A DNA stretch of 64,000 nucleotides from the NCBI GenBank assembly GCA_014650475.1, contig BMVA01000003.1, forward strand, positions 62,001-126,000, given 5' to 3'. This stretch comes from Streptomyces albogriseolus. Its GTDB lineage: Bacteria; Actinomycetota; Actinomycetes; Streptomycetales; Streptomycetaceae. Each line of letters begins with the position of its first letter. Within the stretch, counting starts at the first letter, position 1. Under the pieces are notes generated by a model. The model was not told the origin of the DNA, did not search any database, and worked only from the letters and a program-made list of their open reading frames with translations. Below are positions 51,373 through 60,507 of this stretch, one piece after another. Both the position numbers and the translations under genes were made by a program.

Positions 51373-53916
51373 ATGGCATTCAATCACTTACCGGCAGGCG
51401 TGCACGACGCCTTGGCCCCATTGTCCGTCACGCCGGTGACACACTCGGTGCCGATGGCCAAGAATCACCGATCCGATGGACCCCCGACGGACACGCGATC
51501 CGGGACCGCCGCGCCGGGCGACGTCCTGGACCGGCTCGCGTCCGGACCGAGCCGGGCTTCGCGCATTACTCATACGGAGCACTTGCCCCCGCGTGCGGGT
51601 CGGCATGCCGTCTGGCCGGACCGGATCCGCGCGGAAGTGTTGGCCGCGGTGCGGGCCGCGGGAATCGAACACCCCTGGGCCCACCAGGCGCGGGCCGCCG
51701 AGCACGCCCTGGACGGCGACTCGGTGGTCGTCGCCACCGGCACGGCCTCCGGCAAGTCCCTGTCGTACCTCGTGCCCGTGCTGTCCACGCTGCTGGACGG
51801 CGCCGAGGCGCCCAACGGCAGGGGCGCCACCGCCCTCTACCTCGCCCCCACGAAGGCCCTCGCCGCGGATCAGTGCCGATCCGTGAAGGAACTTTCACAG
51901 CCACTGGGCCATTCGGTGCGCGCGGCGGTCCACGACGGCGACACTCCGTTCGAGGAACGCGAATGGATCCGCCAGTACGCCAACTACGTGCTGACCAACC
52001 CCGACATGCTGCACCGGGGCATCCTGCCGTCCCACCCCCGCTGGTCCTCCTTCCTCAAGGCCCTCAAGTACGTCGTGATCGACGAGTGCCACACCTACCG
52101 GGGCGTGTTCGGCTCGCACGTCGCCCAGGTGCTGCGGCGGCTGCGGCGGCTGTGCGCCCGCTACGGCGCCTCGCCGGTGTTCCTGCTGGCCTCGGCGACC
52201 GCCGCCGAGCCGGCCGTCGCCGCCCGCCGCCTCACCGGCCTGCCCGTGGTCGAGGTGGCGGACGACGCCTCACCCCGCGGTGAACTGGTGTTCGCCCTCT
52301 GGGAGCCGCCGCTGACCGAGCTGCACGGCGAGAAGGGCGCCCCGGTCCGCCGCACCGCCACCGCCGAGGCCGCCGACCTGCTCACCGACCTCACCGTGCA
52401 AGGCGTCCGCTCGGTCGCCTTCGTCCGCTCCCGGCGCGGCGCCGAGCTGATCTCCGTGATCGCCCAGGAGCGCCTCGCCGAGGTCGACCGGTCCCTGGCC
52501 CGGCGGGTCGCCGCCTACCGGGGCGGCTACCTCCCCGAGGAGCGCCGTGCCCTCGAACGCGCCCTGCACTCCGGTGAACTCCTGGGTCTCGCCGCCACCA
52601 ACGCCCTCGAACTCGGCATGGACGTCTCCGGCCTGGACGCCGTGGTCATCGCCGGCTACCCGGGCACCCGCGCCTCCCTGTGGCAGCAGGCCGGCCGTGC
52701 GGGACGCTCCGGGCAGGGCGCGCTCGCGGTGCTGGTGGCCCGCGACGACCCGCTGGACACCTTCCTCGTCCACCACCCCGAGGCGCTCTTCGACCGTCCC
52801 GTGGAGTCCACCGTCCTCGACCCCGACAACCCGTACGTCCTCGCCCCGCACCTGTGCGCGGCGGCCGAGGAACTGCCCCTCACCGAGGACGACCTCGCCC
52901 TCTTCGGCCCCGCCGCCGAGGAGCTGCTGCCGCAGCTGGAGGCCGCGAAGCTGCTGCGCCGGCGGACGCGGGCCTGGCACTGGACCCGCCGCGAGCGGGC
53001 CGCCGACCTCACCGACATCCGCGGTGAGGGCGGCCGCCCCGTCCAGGTCGTCGAGGCGGGGACGGGCCGGCTGCTGGGCACGGTCGACGCGGGCGCGGCG
53101 CACACCAGCGTCCACGAGGGCGCGGTCCATCTGCACCAGGGCCGCACCTACGTCGTCCGCTCCCTCGACCTGGAGGACTCCGTCGCCCTGGTCGAGCAGG
53201 CCAGCCCGTCCTGGACGACGGTGGCCCGGGACACGACGTCCATCTCCGTCCTGGAGACGGACACCGAGATCCCCTGGGGCGACGGACGCCTCTGCTTCGG
53301 CTCCGTCGAGGTCACCAACCAGGTCGTCTCCTTCCTTCGGCGGCGGGTCATCACCGGCGAAGTGCTCGGCGAGACGAAACTCGACCTCCCTCCCCGTACG
53401 CTGCGCACCCGCGCCGTGTGGTGGACGGTCACCGAGGACCAGCTGGACCGGGCCCGGATCAACCCGGAGATCCTCGGCGGCGCCCTCCACGCGGCCGAGC
53501 ACGCGTCGATCGGCATGCTGCCGCTGTTCGCCACCTGCGACCGCTGGGACATCGGAGGCGTCTCGATCCCGCTGCACCCCGACACCCTGCTGCCCACGGT
53601 CTTCGTCTACGACGGCCACCCGGGCGGCGCGGGCTTCGCGGAACGCGCCTTCCACACCGCCCGCTCCTGGCTCACCGCCACCCGCCAGGCCATCGCCTCC
53701 TGCGAGTGCGAGGCCGGCTGCCCCTCCTGCATCCAGTCCCCCAAGTGCGGCAACGGCAACGACCCCTTGCACAAGCGGGGTGCCGTCCGACTGCTGGACG
53801 TGCTGCTGGAGGGGGCGCCTGAGGACAAGGCGGAGAAGGCGGAGAAGGCCCGGGCCTCCGAGGGAGAGGAGGGCCCGATCAGCGCGCCGGACCCGCAGGC
53901 CCCGCCCGCGCCCTGA
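51373..53916 (+). CDS. DEAD/DEAH-box helicase with DUF1998 four-Cys domain (YprA/MrfA-like)
   Basis: An 847-residue SF2 helicase. Motif I is ATGTASGKSLSY, motif Ia APTKALAADQ, motif II VIDECHTY, motif III LLASATAAEP and motif VI QQAGRAGRSGQGAL. The C-terminal DUF1998 domain carries four Cys in ASCECEAGCPSCIQSPKCGNGNDPLHK, a zinc site. B. subtilis MrfA of this family repairs mitomycin crosslinks with the exonuclease MrfB; no exonuclease gene is beside this one. ATG 51373 gives the N-terminus I recall for Streptomyces, MAFNHLPAGVHDAL; ATG 51454 is possible. Confidence 0.9.
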   Translation: MAFNHLPAGVHDALAPLSVTPVTHSVPMAKNHRSDGPPTDTRSGTAAPGDVLDRLASGPSRASRITHTEHLPPRAGRHAVWPDRIRAEVLAAVRAAGIEHPWAHQARAAEHALDGDSVVVATGTASGKSLSYLVPVLSTLLDGAEAPNGRGATALYLAPTKALAADQCRSVKELSQPLGHSVRAAVHDGDTPFEEREWIRQYANYVLTNPDMLHRGILPSHPRWSSFLKALKYVVIDECHTYRGVFGSHVAQVLRRLRRLCARYGASPVFLLASATAAEPAVAARRLTGLPVVEVADDASPRGELVFALWEPPLTELHGEKGAPVRRTATAEAADLLTDLTVQGVRSVAFVRSRRGAELISVIAQERLAEVDRSLARRVAAYRGGYLPEERRALERALHSGELLGLAATNALELGMDVSGLDAVVIAGYPGTRASLWQQAGRAGRSGQGALAVLVARDDPLDTFLVHHPEALFDRPVESTVLDPDNPYVLAPHLCAAAEELPLTEDDLALFGPAAEELLPQLEAAKLLRRRTRAWHWTRRERAADLTDIRGEGGRPVQVVEAGTGRLLGTVDAGAAHTSVHEGAVHLHQGRTYVVRSLDLEDSVALVEQASPSWTTVARDTTSISVLETDTEIPWGDGRLCFGSVEVTNQVVSFLRRRVITGEVLGETKLDLPPRTLRTRAVWWTVTEDQLDRARINPEILGGALHAAEHASIGMLPLFATCDRWDIGGVSIPLHPDTLLPTVFVYDGHPGGAGFAERAFHTARSWLTATRQAIASCECEAGCPSCIQSPKCGNGNDPLHKRGAVRLLDVLLEGAPEDKAEKAEKARASEGEEGPISAPDPQAPPAP

Positions 53917-54235
53917 CCTCCGCGGTGAACGGCCCCGCTCCGGACGCCACCGACACGTCCGACACCTCGCCGGTCATCACGCACCGCACGAGCCGTACGT
54001 CCTGGGCCCGGGCCACCCGGTCCGCCCGCGCGCACGCCTCCGCCGCACCCCGCGTCCAGTGGTCGGCGGCGGCGAGCGCCGCGAGGTCCGCGCCTCCCGC
54101 CGCCCGGTGCCGGACCACCACGGCGTGCCCGAGCGCGAGCACCACCCCGAACACCACGCACAGCACGGCGACCGCACCGACGCTCCAGACGGAGGCGGAG
54201 CCGCGGTCCGCCGGACTCCGGAAGGCTTCCTTCAC
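53879..54235 (-). CDS. TadE/G-like membrane protein (Rv3654c family)
   Basis: A 118-residue protein with one N-terminal hydrophobic segment (ASVWSVGAVAVLCVVFGVVLALGHAVV) and the Rv3654c-type signature HRAAGGADLAALAAADHW. It is the distal gene of the tad operon. GTG 54235 overlaps the stop of the preceding TadE-like gene. Its last 13 codons overlap the 3' end of the convergent helicase gene (53879-53916). Confidence 0.82.
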   Translation of the reverse strand: MKEAFRSPADRGSASVWSVGAVAVLCVVFGVVLALGHAVVVRHRAAGGADLAALAAADHWTRGAAEACARADRVARAQDVRLVRCVMTGEVSDVSVASGAGPFTAEVRARAGPAGPAR

Positions 54236-54636
54236 GTCCCCCTCCCCGCACCCGCGGCCACCACCGCCTCCTCGACCGCCGCGACGGCCTCCTCCCTCAG
54301 CTCGAAGGGCAGCGCCCGCAGCATCGGCGCCCCGGCCACGACGGTCACCCGGACCTGCTCGGCGTCCCGGCCGACCGTGACCCGCGCACCGGCCGGGGCC
54401 GCCTCCCGGGTCACCTCGACCACCGCGTCCGGCGGATCCTGCCGGGCCGCGGCCCGGGCGCCCGCCCGGGCCGCGTCCACGCACTGGATCTGTGCGGCCA
54501 CCACCATCAGCCCCCACACCAGCGCCGCCACGAACAGCACCAGCACGGGCAGCACCAACGCCGACTCCGCCGTCACGAACCCGTGGTCGCGCCCCCTGCC
54601 GCGCACTGTGCCGCGCCACCTGTCACATCCGGCCAT
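54232..54636 (-). CDS. TadE-like pseudopilin
   Basis: A 134-residue protein with the TadE pattern: a short basic N-terminus, then GFVTAESALVLPVLVLFVAALVWGLMVVAAQIQCVDAARAGARAAARQD. The Glu of TAESALVLP is the conserved TadE/pseudopilin residue. ATG 54636 overlaps the upstream DUF4244 gene by 14 bases. Confidence 0.87.
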   Translation of the reverse strand: MAGCDRWRGTVRGRGRDHGFVTAESALVLPVLVLFVAALVWGLMVVAAQIQCVDAARAGARAAARQDPPDAVVEVTREAAPAGARVTVGRDAEQVRVTVVAGAPMLRALPFELREEAVAAVEEAVVAAGAGRGT

Positions 54637-54853
54637 CGAGGGCCTGCTGCACGATGTTCCGCAGGGCCGTGCTGACCGGGCCGCTGTTGACCACCCGGTA
54701 GAGCACCACGGCGAACGCCACAGCCGCCACGATGCCCATCGCGTACTCCGAGGTCACCATCCCGGCGTCCCTCCGCGCCCCGCGCACCCTCGCCGTCAGG
54801 GCACGCAGCCGCGCCCGCACCACCTGATACATCCGAACCTCCGTACGTGCCAT
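54623..54853 (-). CDS. DUF4244 Flp-pilin-like protein
   Basis: A 76-residue protein. A basic N-terminus (RARLRALTARVRGARRD) is followed by AGMVTSEYAMGIVAAVAFAVVLYRVV, which resembles the Flp prepilin hydrophobic helix with Glu at the fifth position after the G. It is the probable major pilin of this tad system. ATG 54853 has CGGAGG upstream on the minus strand. Confidence 0.85.
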   Translation of the reverse strand: MARTEVRMYQVVRARLRALTARVRGARRDAGMVTSEYAMGIVAAVAFAVVLYRVVNSGPVSTALRNIVQQALDGRM

Positions 54854-54979
54854 GTCTGCTGTCGCCCTCTTGTCATCCGTCGTCGTGTTCCGCCGCCGTC
54901 GTCCGTCTTCCGCCGTCCGTCTTCGTCGTCCGCCTCCCGTACCGGTCCCGCCGATTCCCGCCGGTCGTCCCGTCGTCCT

Positions 54980-55765
54980 TCACCCACCCCCTCCCAGCAC
55001 CCCGCCCGCAAGCCCGATCACCACGGGCAGGACACCGACGGCGATGAAGGCGGGCAGGAAGCACAGCCCCACCGGCGCGCTGATCAGGACCGCCGCCCGC
55101 CGGGCCCGCGCTGTCGCCGTACGGGTCCACTCCGCCCGCGCCTCGGCGGCGAGCCGGCCCACCGGGGCGGCCAGCGGGAGGCCGGACACATCGGCCCGCT
55201 CCAGCAGCCGGGCCAGCGGGACCGCGCCGGGCAGCGCGGCCAGCCGGCGCCAGGCCTCCCCCGGCTCACCCCCGAGCCGTACCTCCGCGGCGCCCCGCGC
55301 CAGGGCGTCGCCGACCGGGCCGCCCAGGGTCTCCCCGACGGCCTGCGCCGCCGGTACCGGTCCGGCGCCCGCCGCGATGCAGGCGGACAGCAGGTCGGCG
55401 GCGAGCGGGAGTTGGCGTGCCGCCGGCGCGGTGTCGGAGGCGTTCGCCTCAGCGGCCGTCCGCGTCTGCCGCCGGTGCCACCGCCACAGTCCCGCCGCCA
55501 GCACCAGCCCCAGCCCCACACGGCCGAGCCCGCCCACCGTCACCCACCCGGCGAACACGAGCGCCCCGTACGGCAGTCGGCCGCGCGCGGTCCTGAGCAA
55601 GGGGAGGCGCGCACCCGCTCTTCGCCGCTCCCGCGCCGCGAGCGCGTCGAGTCTCCGCCGTGTCCGCCGCTCGCACCGGAGCCGGCACCACCAGGCCCAC
55701 GCCCCGACGAGCATGGCCGCGACCCCCAGGACCGTCCCCAGCCTGTGGACGACGTCGCCGCTCAC
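54980..55765 (-). CDS. type II secretion system F family protein (TadC-like)
   Basis: A 261-residue membrane protein of the TadB/TadC platform. It has hydrophobic segments near both ends and the GspF domain LPLAADLLSACIAAGAGPVPAAQAVGETLGGPVGDALARGAAEVRLGGEPGEAWRRLA. GTG 55765 overlaps the tadB-like stop by four bases. Confidence 0.9.
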   Translation of the reverse strand: MSGDVVHRLGTVLGVAAMLVGAWAWWCRLRCERRTRRRLDALAARERRRAGARLPLLRTARGRLPYGALVFAGWVTVGGLGRVGLGLVLAAGLWRWHRRQTRTAAEANASDTAPAARQLPLAADLLSACIAAGAGPVPAAQAVGETLGGPVGDALARGAAEVRLGGEPGEAWRRLAALPGAVPLARLLERADVSGLPLAAPVGRLAAEARAEWTRTATARARRAAVLISAPVGLCFLPAFIAVGVLPVVIGLAGGVLGGGG

Positions 55766-56625
55766 GCCGCCGCCTCCTCGGCGCCACGCATGATCCGCAG
55801 CGCCCACCACAGGCCCAGCCCTTCCAGCACCCCGCCGGCCGCCAGACAGACCGACCCCGGCGGCGTGTGCAGCAGGACGTGCAGCGGGTCGGCGCCCAGG
55901 GCCGCGCCCAGCGCCAGGCCCACCACCGGGAGCCCCGCGAGCATCACCGCCGTGGTCCGGGCCCCGGACAACTGGGCGCGCAGGTCGGCGCGCTGGTCCC
56001 GCTCGGCGCGCAGGGCCGCTTCCAGCCGGTCGAGGCCGTCCGCGAGACCCGCGCCCTGGTCCACCGCCACCCGCCAGCACGCGGCGAGACCGCGCAGTCC
56101 CTCGGCGCCGGGCTGCCGGGCCGCCGCCGCCAGCGCGTCCGGCACGTCCCCGCCGAACCGCGCCGCCGCCAGCACGGCCGCCTGCATAGGGCCCAGCCCT
56201 CCGGAGTCCCGGACGGCCGGCAACAGCGCCTCGCCCGGCTGCCGTCCCGCACGCAACTCCCCGGCGAGCGCCCCGCACAGCGCGACCACCGCGTCCGTGC
56301 GGCCGTCCCGCTCCTTGCGCGCGGCCGCGGCCCGTCGCACCTTCCGCAGCAGAGGCACTCCGGCCGCCCCCGCGACGGCCGGCAGCACCGACGCCCCGAG
56401 CACCGCCAGCACCACCCCGGCGGCCAACGACGCCCACTCGACGCCCAGCCGCCTCCGAAGGCCGACCGCCCGCAGCGCGAAACGTGGCCGCCGCGCCGAC
56501 ACCCGGTCGTCCCCGGCGAGCGCCCGCGCCCGCCTGGCCTCCCCGTGTCCGCCGCCCAGCACCCAGGCCGCCGTTCCCAGGCACGCCACCGCCGTCCCCA
56601 CCGTCGTCCCGGTCGCCCCGCTCAT
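55762..56625 (-). CDS. type II secretion system F family protein (TadB-like)
   Basis: A 287-residue inner-membrane platform protein with two N-terminal and two C-terminal hydrophobic segments around the GspF domain (VVALCGALAGELRAGRQPGEALLPAVRDSGGLG). ATG 56625 overlaps the tadA stop by four bases (ATGA). Confidence 0.9.
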   Translation of the reverse strand: MSGATGTTVGTAVACLGTAAWVLGGGHGEARRARALAGDDRVSARRPRFALRAVGLRRRLGVEWASLAAGVVLAVLGASVLPAVAGAAGVPLLRKVRRAAAARKERDGRTDAVVALCGALAGELRAGRQPGEALLPAVRDSGGLGPMQAAVLAAARFGGDVPDALAAAARQPGAEGLRGLAACWRVAVDQGAGLADGLDRLEAALRAERDQRADLRAQLSGARTTAVMLAGLPVVGLALGAALGADPLHVLLHTPPGSVCLAAGGVLEGLGLWWALRIMRGAEEAAA

Positions 56626-57839
56626 GCGCCGACCGCCTCTCGCCCCGCCCGGGCCTCCTCGTCCTGTGCGGCGCGCAGCAGGTGCCGCAGGCGCGGCCAG
56701 GCAGGCTCGGCGACGAAGGTCTCCGGTCCCCACCGCAGCGCCGGCGCCGTCCGCACCAGCCCCGAGGGGTCCCGCTCCAGGACGTGCACCTCGGCGATCC
56801 GCCGCCTGCCGCTGCGGTCCCGCACCAGGTGCAGCACCACCGACAGGGCGGCCGCGAGCTGGCTGTGGAGGGCGAACCGGTCCAGGCCTGCCGCCGTGCC
56901 GAGCGCCTCCAGCCGGGCGGGGACGTCGCTCGCCGCGTTGGCGTGCACGGTGCCGGAGCCGCCTTCATGTCCCGTGTTGAGCGCGGCGAGCAGATGCACC
57001 ACCTCGGGCCCGCGCACCTCGCCCACGACGAGTCGGTCCGGCCTCATCCGCAGGGCCTGGCGCACCAGGTCCTCCAGGGTCACCAGTCCCGCGCCCTCCT
57101 GGTTGGCGGGCCGGGTCTCCAGGCGCACGACGTGCGGGTGGTCGGGCCGCAGCTCGGCCGAGTCCTCCGCCAGCACGATCCGCTCGTCCGGCCCGACCAG
57201 CCCCAGCAGGGCGCTGAGCAGGGTCGTCTTTCCGGTGCCCGTGCCGCCGCTGACCAGGAAGGACAGCCGCGCGTCCATCAGGGCCCGCAGCACCCGGTCG
57301 CCGCCCGGCGGCACCGTCCCCGCCGCCACCAGTTCGTCGAGGGTGAAGGCGCGCGGCCGCACGACCCGCAGGGACAGGCAGGTGCCGCCCACCGCGACCG
57401 GTGGCAGCACCGCGTGCAGCCGGGTCCCGTCGGGAAGCCGGGCGTCGACCCAGGGCCGCGCGTCGTCCAGGCGCCGTCCGGCCACCGCGGCGAGCCGCTG
57501 CGCCAGGCGCCGCACGGACGGCTCGTCCGGGAAGGACACCGGGGTGAGCATCAGGCCCCCGCCGCGGTCCACCCAGACCCGGTCAGGCGCCGACACCAGC
57601 ACGTCGGTCACGGCCGGGTCGGACAGCAGCCGCTCCAGCGGTCCGCTGCCGACCAGCTCGGACCGCAACCGCTCGGCCGCGCCGAGCACTTCCGCGTCGC
57701 CGAGCACCCGGCCCTGTTCGCGCAGGGCCTGCGCCACCCGCGCGGGCGTCGGCTCGGCCCCGCTCTCGGCCAGCCACCGCCGCACCCCGTCGAGCAGGCC
57801 GGGCGGCATTCCCGCCCCGGTCGTCCCCGTGTCGCTCAT
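56622..57839 (-). CDS. tadA: TadA/CpaF-type pilus assembly ATPase
   Basis: A 405-residue secretion ATPase that powers pilus assembly or retraction. Walker A is GGTGTGKTTLL, the Asp box is LAEDSAEL, Walker B is RMRPDRLVVGEVRGPE and the His box is NTGHEGGSGTVHAN. The N-terminal helical domain (VAQALREQGRVLGDAEVLGAAERLRSELVG) is as in CpaF. ATG 57839 overlaps the upstream ssd-like stop by four bases. Confidence 0.93.
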   Translation of the reverse strand: MSDTGTTGAGMPPGLLDGVRRWLAESGAEPTPARVAQALREQGRVLGDAEVLGAAERLRSELVGSGPLERLLSDPAVTDVLVSAPDRVWVDRGGGLMLTPVSFPDEPSVRRLAQRLAAVAGRRLDDARPWVDARLPDGTRLHAVLPPVAVGGTCLSLRVVRPRAFTLDELVAAGTVPPGGDRVLRALMDARLSFLVSGGTGTGKTTLLSALLGLVGPDERIVLAEDSAELRPDHPHVVRLETRPANQEGAGLVTLEDLVRQALRMRPDRLVVGEVRGPEVVHLLAALNTGHEGGSGTVHANAASDVPARLEALGTAAGLDRFALHSQLAAALSVVLHLVRDRSGRRRIAEVHVLERDPSGLVRTAPALRWGPETFVAEPAWPRLRHLLRAAQDEEARAGREAVGA

Positions 57840-58954
57840 GCCGCCCTCGCCTCCACCAGCGCGTGCTCCCAGAACTCCCGGCAGAAGCGGGCCAGCGGGC
57901 CCCGGCCGGTCACTCCGGGCGGCCGCCCGGTGCCGTAAGGGCGCTGGAGGGCGGGCTCCACGGGCACGTCCCCGGCGAGGGGCAGGCCGAGCAGCCGGGC
58001 CACCTCGCGGTCGTCCAGGCCGGGTGCGTACGGTCCGCGGACGGCGACGCGCAGATCGCGCAGGACCATGCCCACGGCGGAGGCGACGCGACCGGCCGCC
58101 GCGACGGCGCGCAGCTCCGCGGGGACGACGAGGAGCGCCAGGTCGAGCTGGGCGAGGACCTCGGCGACGCCCTCGTCGACGCGTCGCGGCAGGTCGACCA
58201 CGACGGCCCCGCCGCCGCGCCGGGCGGCTGCGAGGACCGCGCGCACGGCCCGGGGCGGCACCGAGAGGCAGTCGCCGCGATCCCAGCTCAGCACCCGCAA
58301 CGAGTGCAGCTCGGGAAGCGACTCCTCCAGCGCCCCGCCGCCGACCCGGCCGTGCGAGGAGGCGAACGCGGGCCAGCGCAGTCCTTTCGCCGTCTCGCCG
58401 CCGAGCGCCACGTCCAGTCCGCCGCCCAGCGGGTCGGCGTCCACCAGCAGGGTGCGCAGCCCCTCGCGGGCGGAGGTGACGGCGAGCGCGCACGCCAGGG
58501 TGGACGCGCCCGCGCCACCCCGGCCGCCGATGACGCCGACGGTCAGGGCGGGCCGTCCGACGCCCTCGGCGACGTCGGCGATGCGGTCGACGAGCCACTG
58601 CTCGCCGTCGGGGAGCATCAGCACATGGTCGGCGCCGATCTCGACGGCCCGCCGCCAGACTCCGGGGTCGTCCTGGTCGCGCCCGACCAGCACCACCCCC
58701 TGTCTGCGGGGCGCGCCGCGGGCCCGCCGGGCGGCGTCGTCGCCGACCAGGACCAGGGGTGCGGCCTCCCAGCTCCCGCGTGGCCCGGGCAGTCCGTGAT
58801 GGACCTCCGGTGTGGCGCCTGCGGCCGCGCACAGGCGCAGCAGGTCGTCGAGAAGTGCCGTGTCCTCGGTGACGATCAGCGGTGCGCCCGGCCGGTTGCT
58901 TCCGGGCGGCCGGTTGCCTCCGGGCGGCGGGTCGTGCGTGACGGTTCCGGTCAT
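57836..58954 (-). CDS. Ssd/CpaE/TadZ-type MinD-like ATPase
   Basis: A 372-residue protein, first gene of the tad operon. The N-terminal 130 residues are a receiver-like domain; the rest is a MinD/ParA ATPase with deviant Walker A GGRGGAGASTLACALA, followed by LLVDADPLGGGLDVALGG. Mycobacterial Rv3660c (Ssd) and Streptomyces SsdA are its relatives and influence septum placement; CpaE/TadZ localises pilus machinery. ATG 58954 is chosen on frame and MTGTVTHDPPPGGNR. Confidence 0.9.
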   Translation of the reverse strand: MTGTVTHDPPPGGNRPPGSNRPGAPLIVTEDTALLDDLLRLCAAAGATPEVHHGLPGPRGSWEAAPLVLVGDDAARRARGAPRRQGVVLVGRDQDDPGVWRRAVEIGADHVLMLPDGEQWLVDRIADVAEGVGRPALTVGVIGGRGGAGASTLACALAVTSAREGLRTLLVDADPLGGGLDVALGGETAKGLRWPAFASSHGRVGGGALEESLPELHSLRVLSWDRGDCLSVPPRAVRAVLAAARRGGGAVVVDLPRRVDEGVAEVLAQLDLALLVVPAELRAVAAAGRVASAVGMVLRDLRVAVRGPYAPGLDDREVARLLGLPLAGDVPVEPALQRPYGTGRPPGVTGRGPLARFCREFWEHALVEARAA

Positions 58955-59534
58955 GTCGTCCCCAGTGCTCCCTACCTCGCGCGGCCCTCGGGGCCCGCCG
59001 ATTCCAGATGGGGGGAGGACCGCGCTGCGGCCTCCCGCGGGCCGGCCGGCGAAGACCGGCCGTGCGCGTCACGGCAGCACGGAAGCGGGTGTGAACTCCC
59101 GGCGAGCGGGACGCGTGGGAATGACAGTGCAGCGGTCCCGGAAATCGTGGGGATCTTGGTGGAAAACTGTGGACGGGGCGTTGGCTGTGAATATCGCGGT
59201 CACCCATACCGGTGAGGCCGTCATAGCTTGCATGCGATAACCGCAGCGCAGCCCGACCGTTACACTCCGTCACCCGTCACGCGCATGACAATCAATTCCT
59301 CGCATGAACCCGCACGAGAGCAAGGAGGGGGAGAAAGCGGCGGAAAATGCGTCCGGACATGCGACGACCCCCGCCGGGGGGGAGAGCGGGGGTCGTCCCC
59401 ACGGCCGACTCGGGGGGGGGGAGGAGTCGGACCGGGTTAGCACGGTCGCGAACGATCCGTGACTTCCATGGTGTACCCGAGGGCCTTCTCAGGCAAACCC
59501 ACGCGCCACACCTTACGCCGAATGGGCTGCGCCT
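58955..59534. other. divergent intergenic region of tad operon and HAD gene
   Basis: The 580 bp hold both promoters. They also contain a perfect 12-bp stem-loop at 59363-59397 and a G-run at 59413-59421. The part from 59140 to 59300 is AT-richer than the surroundings. I see no convincing gene. Confidence 0.5.
59363..59397. terminator. strong stem-loop in a divergent region
   Basis: GACGACCCCCGC (59363-59374) pairs with GCGGGGGTCGTC (59386-59397) across an 11-base loop. It lies where no annotated transcript should end, so it may belong to an unrecognised small RNA or to a 5' UTR. Confidence 0.5.
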
Positions 59535-60368
59535 ATGCTCAAGGGCGTGGAAAACCACTTGTCGCCCCGCACAGCCGCCTTCTTCGACCTGGACAAGACG
59601 GTCATTGCGAAGTCGAGCACACTCACCTTCAGCAAGTCCTTCTACCAAGGCGGCCTGATCAACCGCAGGGCCGTCCTGCGGACCGCGTACTCCCAGTTCG
59701 TGTTCCTCGCCGGCGGCGCGGATCACGACCAGATGGAACGGATGCGGAAGTACCTGTCCGCGCTGTGCCGCGGGTGGAACGTCCAGCAGGTCAAGGAGAT
59801 CGTCGCCGAGACCCTGCACGACCTGATCGACCCGATCATCTACGACGAGGCCGCCACGCTCATCGAGGAGCATCACGCCTCCGGCCGCGACGTGGTGATC
59901 GTGTCCACCTCGGGCGCCGAGGTGGTCGAGCCGATCGGCGAGCTGCTGGGCGCCGACCGGGTCGTGGCCACCCGCATGGTGGTGGGCGACGACGGCTGTT
60001 TCACCGGCGAGGTCGAGTACTACGCGTACGGCCCGACCAAGGCGGAGGCGATCCGGGAACTCGCCGCGTCCGAGGGCTACGACCTGGCTCGCTGCTACGC
60101 CTACAGCGACTCGGTGACCGACGTCCCGATGCTGGAGGCCGTCGGACACCCGCACGCCGTGAACCCGGACCGCGCACTGCGCCGGGAAGCACTGGCGCGC
60201 GAGTGGCCGATCCTCGATTTCCACCGTCCGGTGCGGCTGAAGCAGCGTTTCCCGGCGTTCTCCGTTCCGCCGCGTCCCGCTCTTGTCGCGGCGGCCGCGA
60301 TAGGCGCGGCGGCGGCCACCGCGGGCCTTGTCTGGTACGCCAGCCGCCGCCGCTCGACGGTTGCCTGA
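59535..60368 (+). CDS. HAD-IB family hydrolase (SerB-like), membrane-anchored
   Basis: A 277-residue HAD phosphatase. Motif I is FFDLDKTVIAKSS (D18, D20), motif II VIVSTSG, motif III the GPTKAEAIRE lysine, and motif IV AYSDSVTDVPMLEAVG. The subclass IB cap and the C-terminal hydrophobic segment (VAAAAIGAAAATAGLVWY) match the actinobacterial HAD-IB proteins related to phosphoserine/phospholipid phosphatases. Substrate unknown. ATG 59535 is used; GTG 59547 is possible, since TATGCT (59534-59539) could be the -10 of a leaderless message that starts there. Confidence 0.88.
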   Translation: MLKGVENHLSPRTAAFFDLDKTVIAKSSTLTFSKSFYQGGLINRRAVLRTAYSQFVFLAGGADHDQMERMRKYLSALCRGWNVQQVKEIVAETLHDLIDPIIYDEAATLIEEHHASGRDVVIVSTSGAEVVEPIGELLGADRVVATRMVVGDDGCFTGEVEYYAYGPTKAEAIRELAASEGYDLARCYAYSDSVTDVPMLEAVGHPHAVNPDRALRREALAREWPILDFHRPVRLKQRFPAFSVPPRPALVAAAAIGAAAATAGLVWYASRRRSTVA

Positions 60369-60507
60369 ACGTACTTTTTCTTCGTCGCGCGTCCCGCCCC
60401 GGGGCGCGTTCGCCATTTCGGCGTCCGTTTACTGCTTGTTTGAACCGAAAAGTAAAGGAACGCGGTCAGGACTTCCCCTCTCCGGGAAGCCGGAGTACAA
60501 AGGAGCT

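Noticed and set aside
52547-56980. Very long Arg/Ser/Pro-rich open frame across the helicase and tad genes
   Set aside because: It spans the end of one real gene and five antisense genes. It is low-complexity and arises from high GC content.
59228-59440. Small plus-strand frame of 70 codons in the HAD upstream region
   Set aside because: It is Gly/Arg-rich, has no ribosome binding site at a sensible start and runs through the stem-loop.
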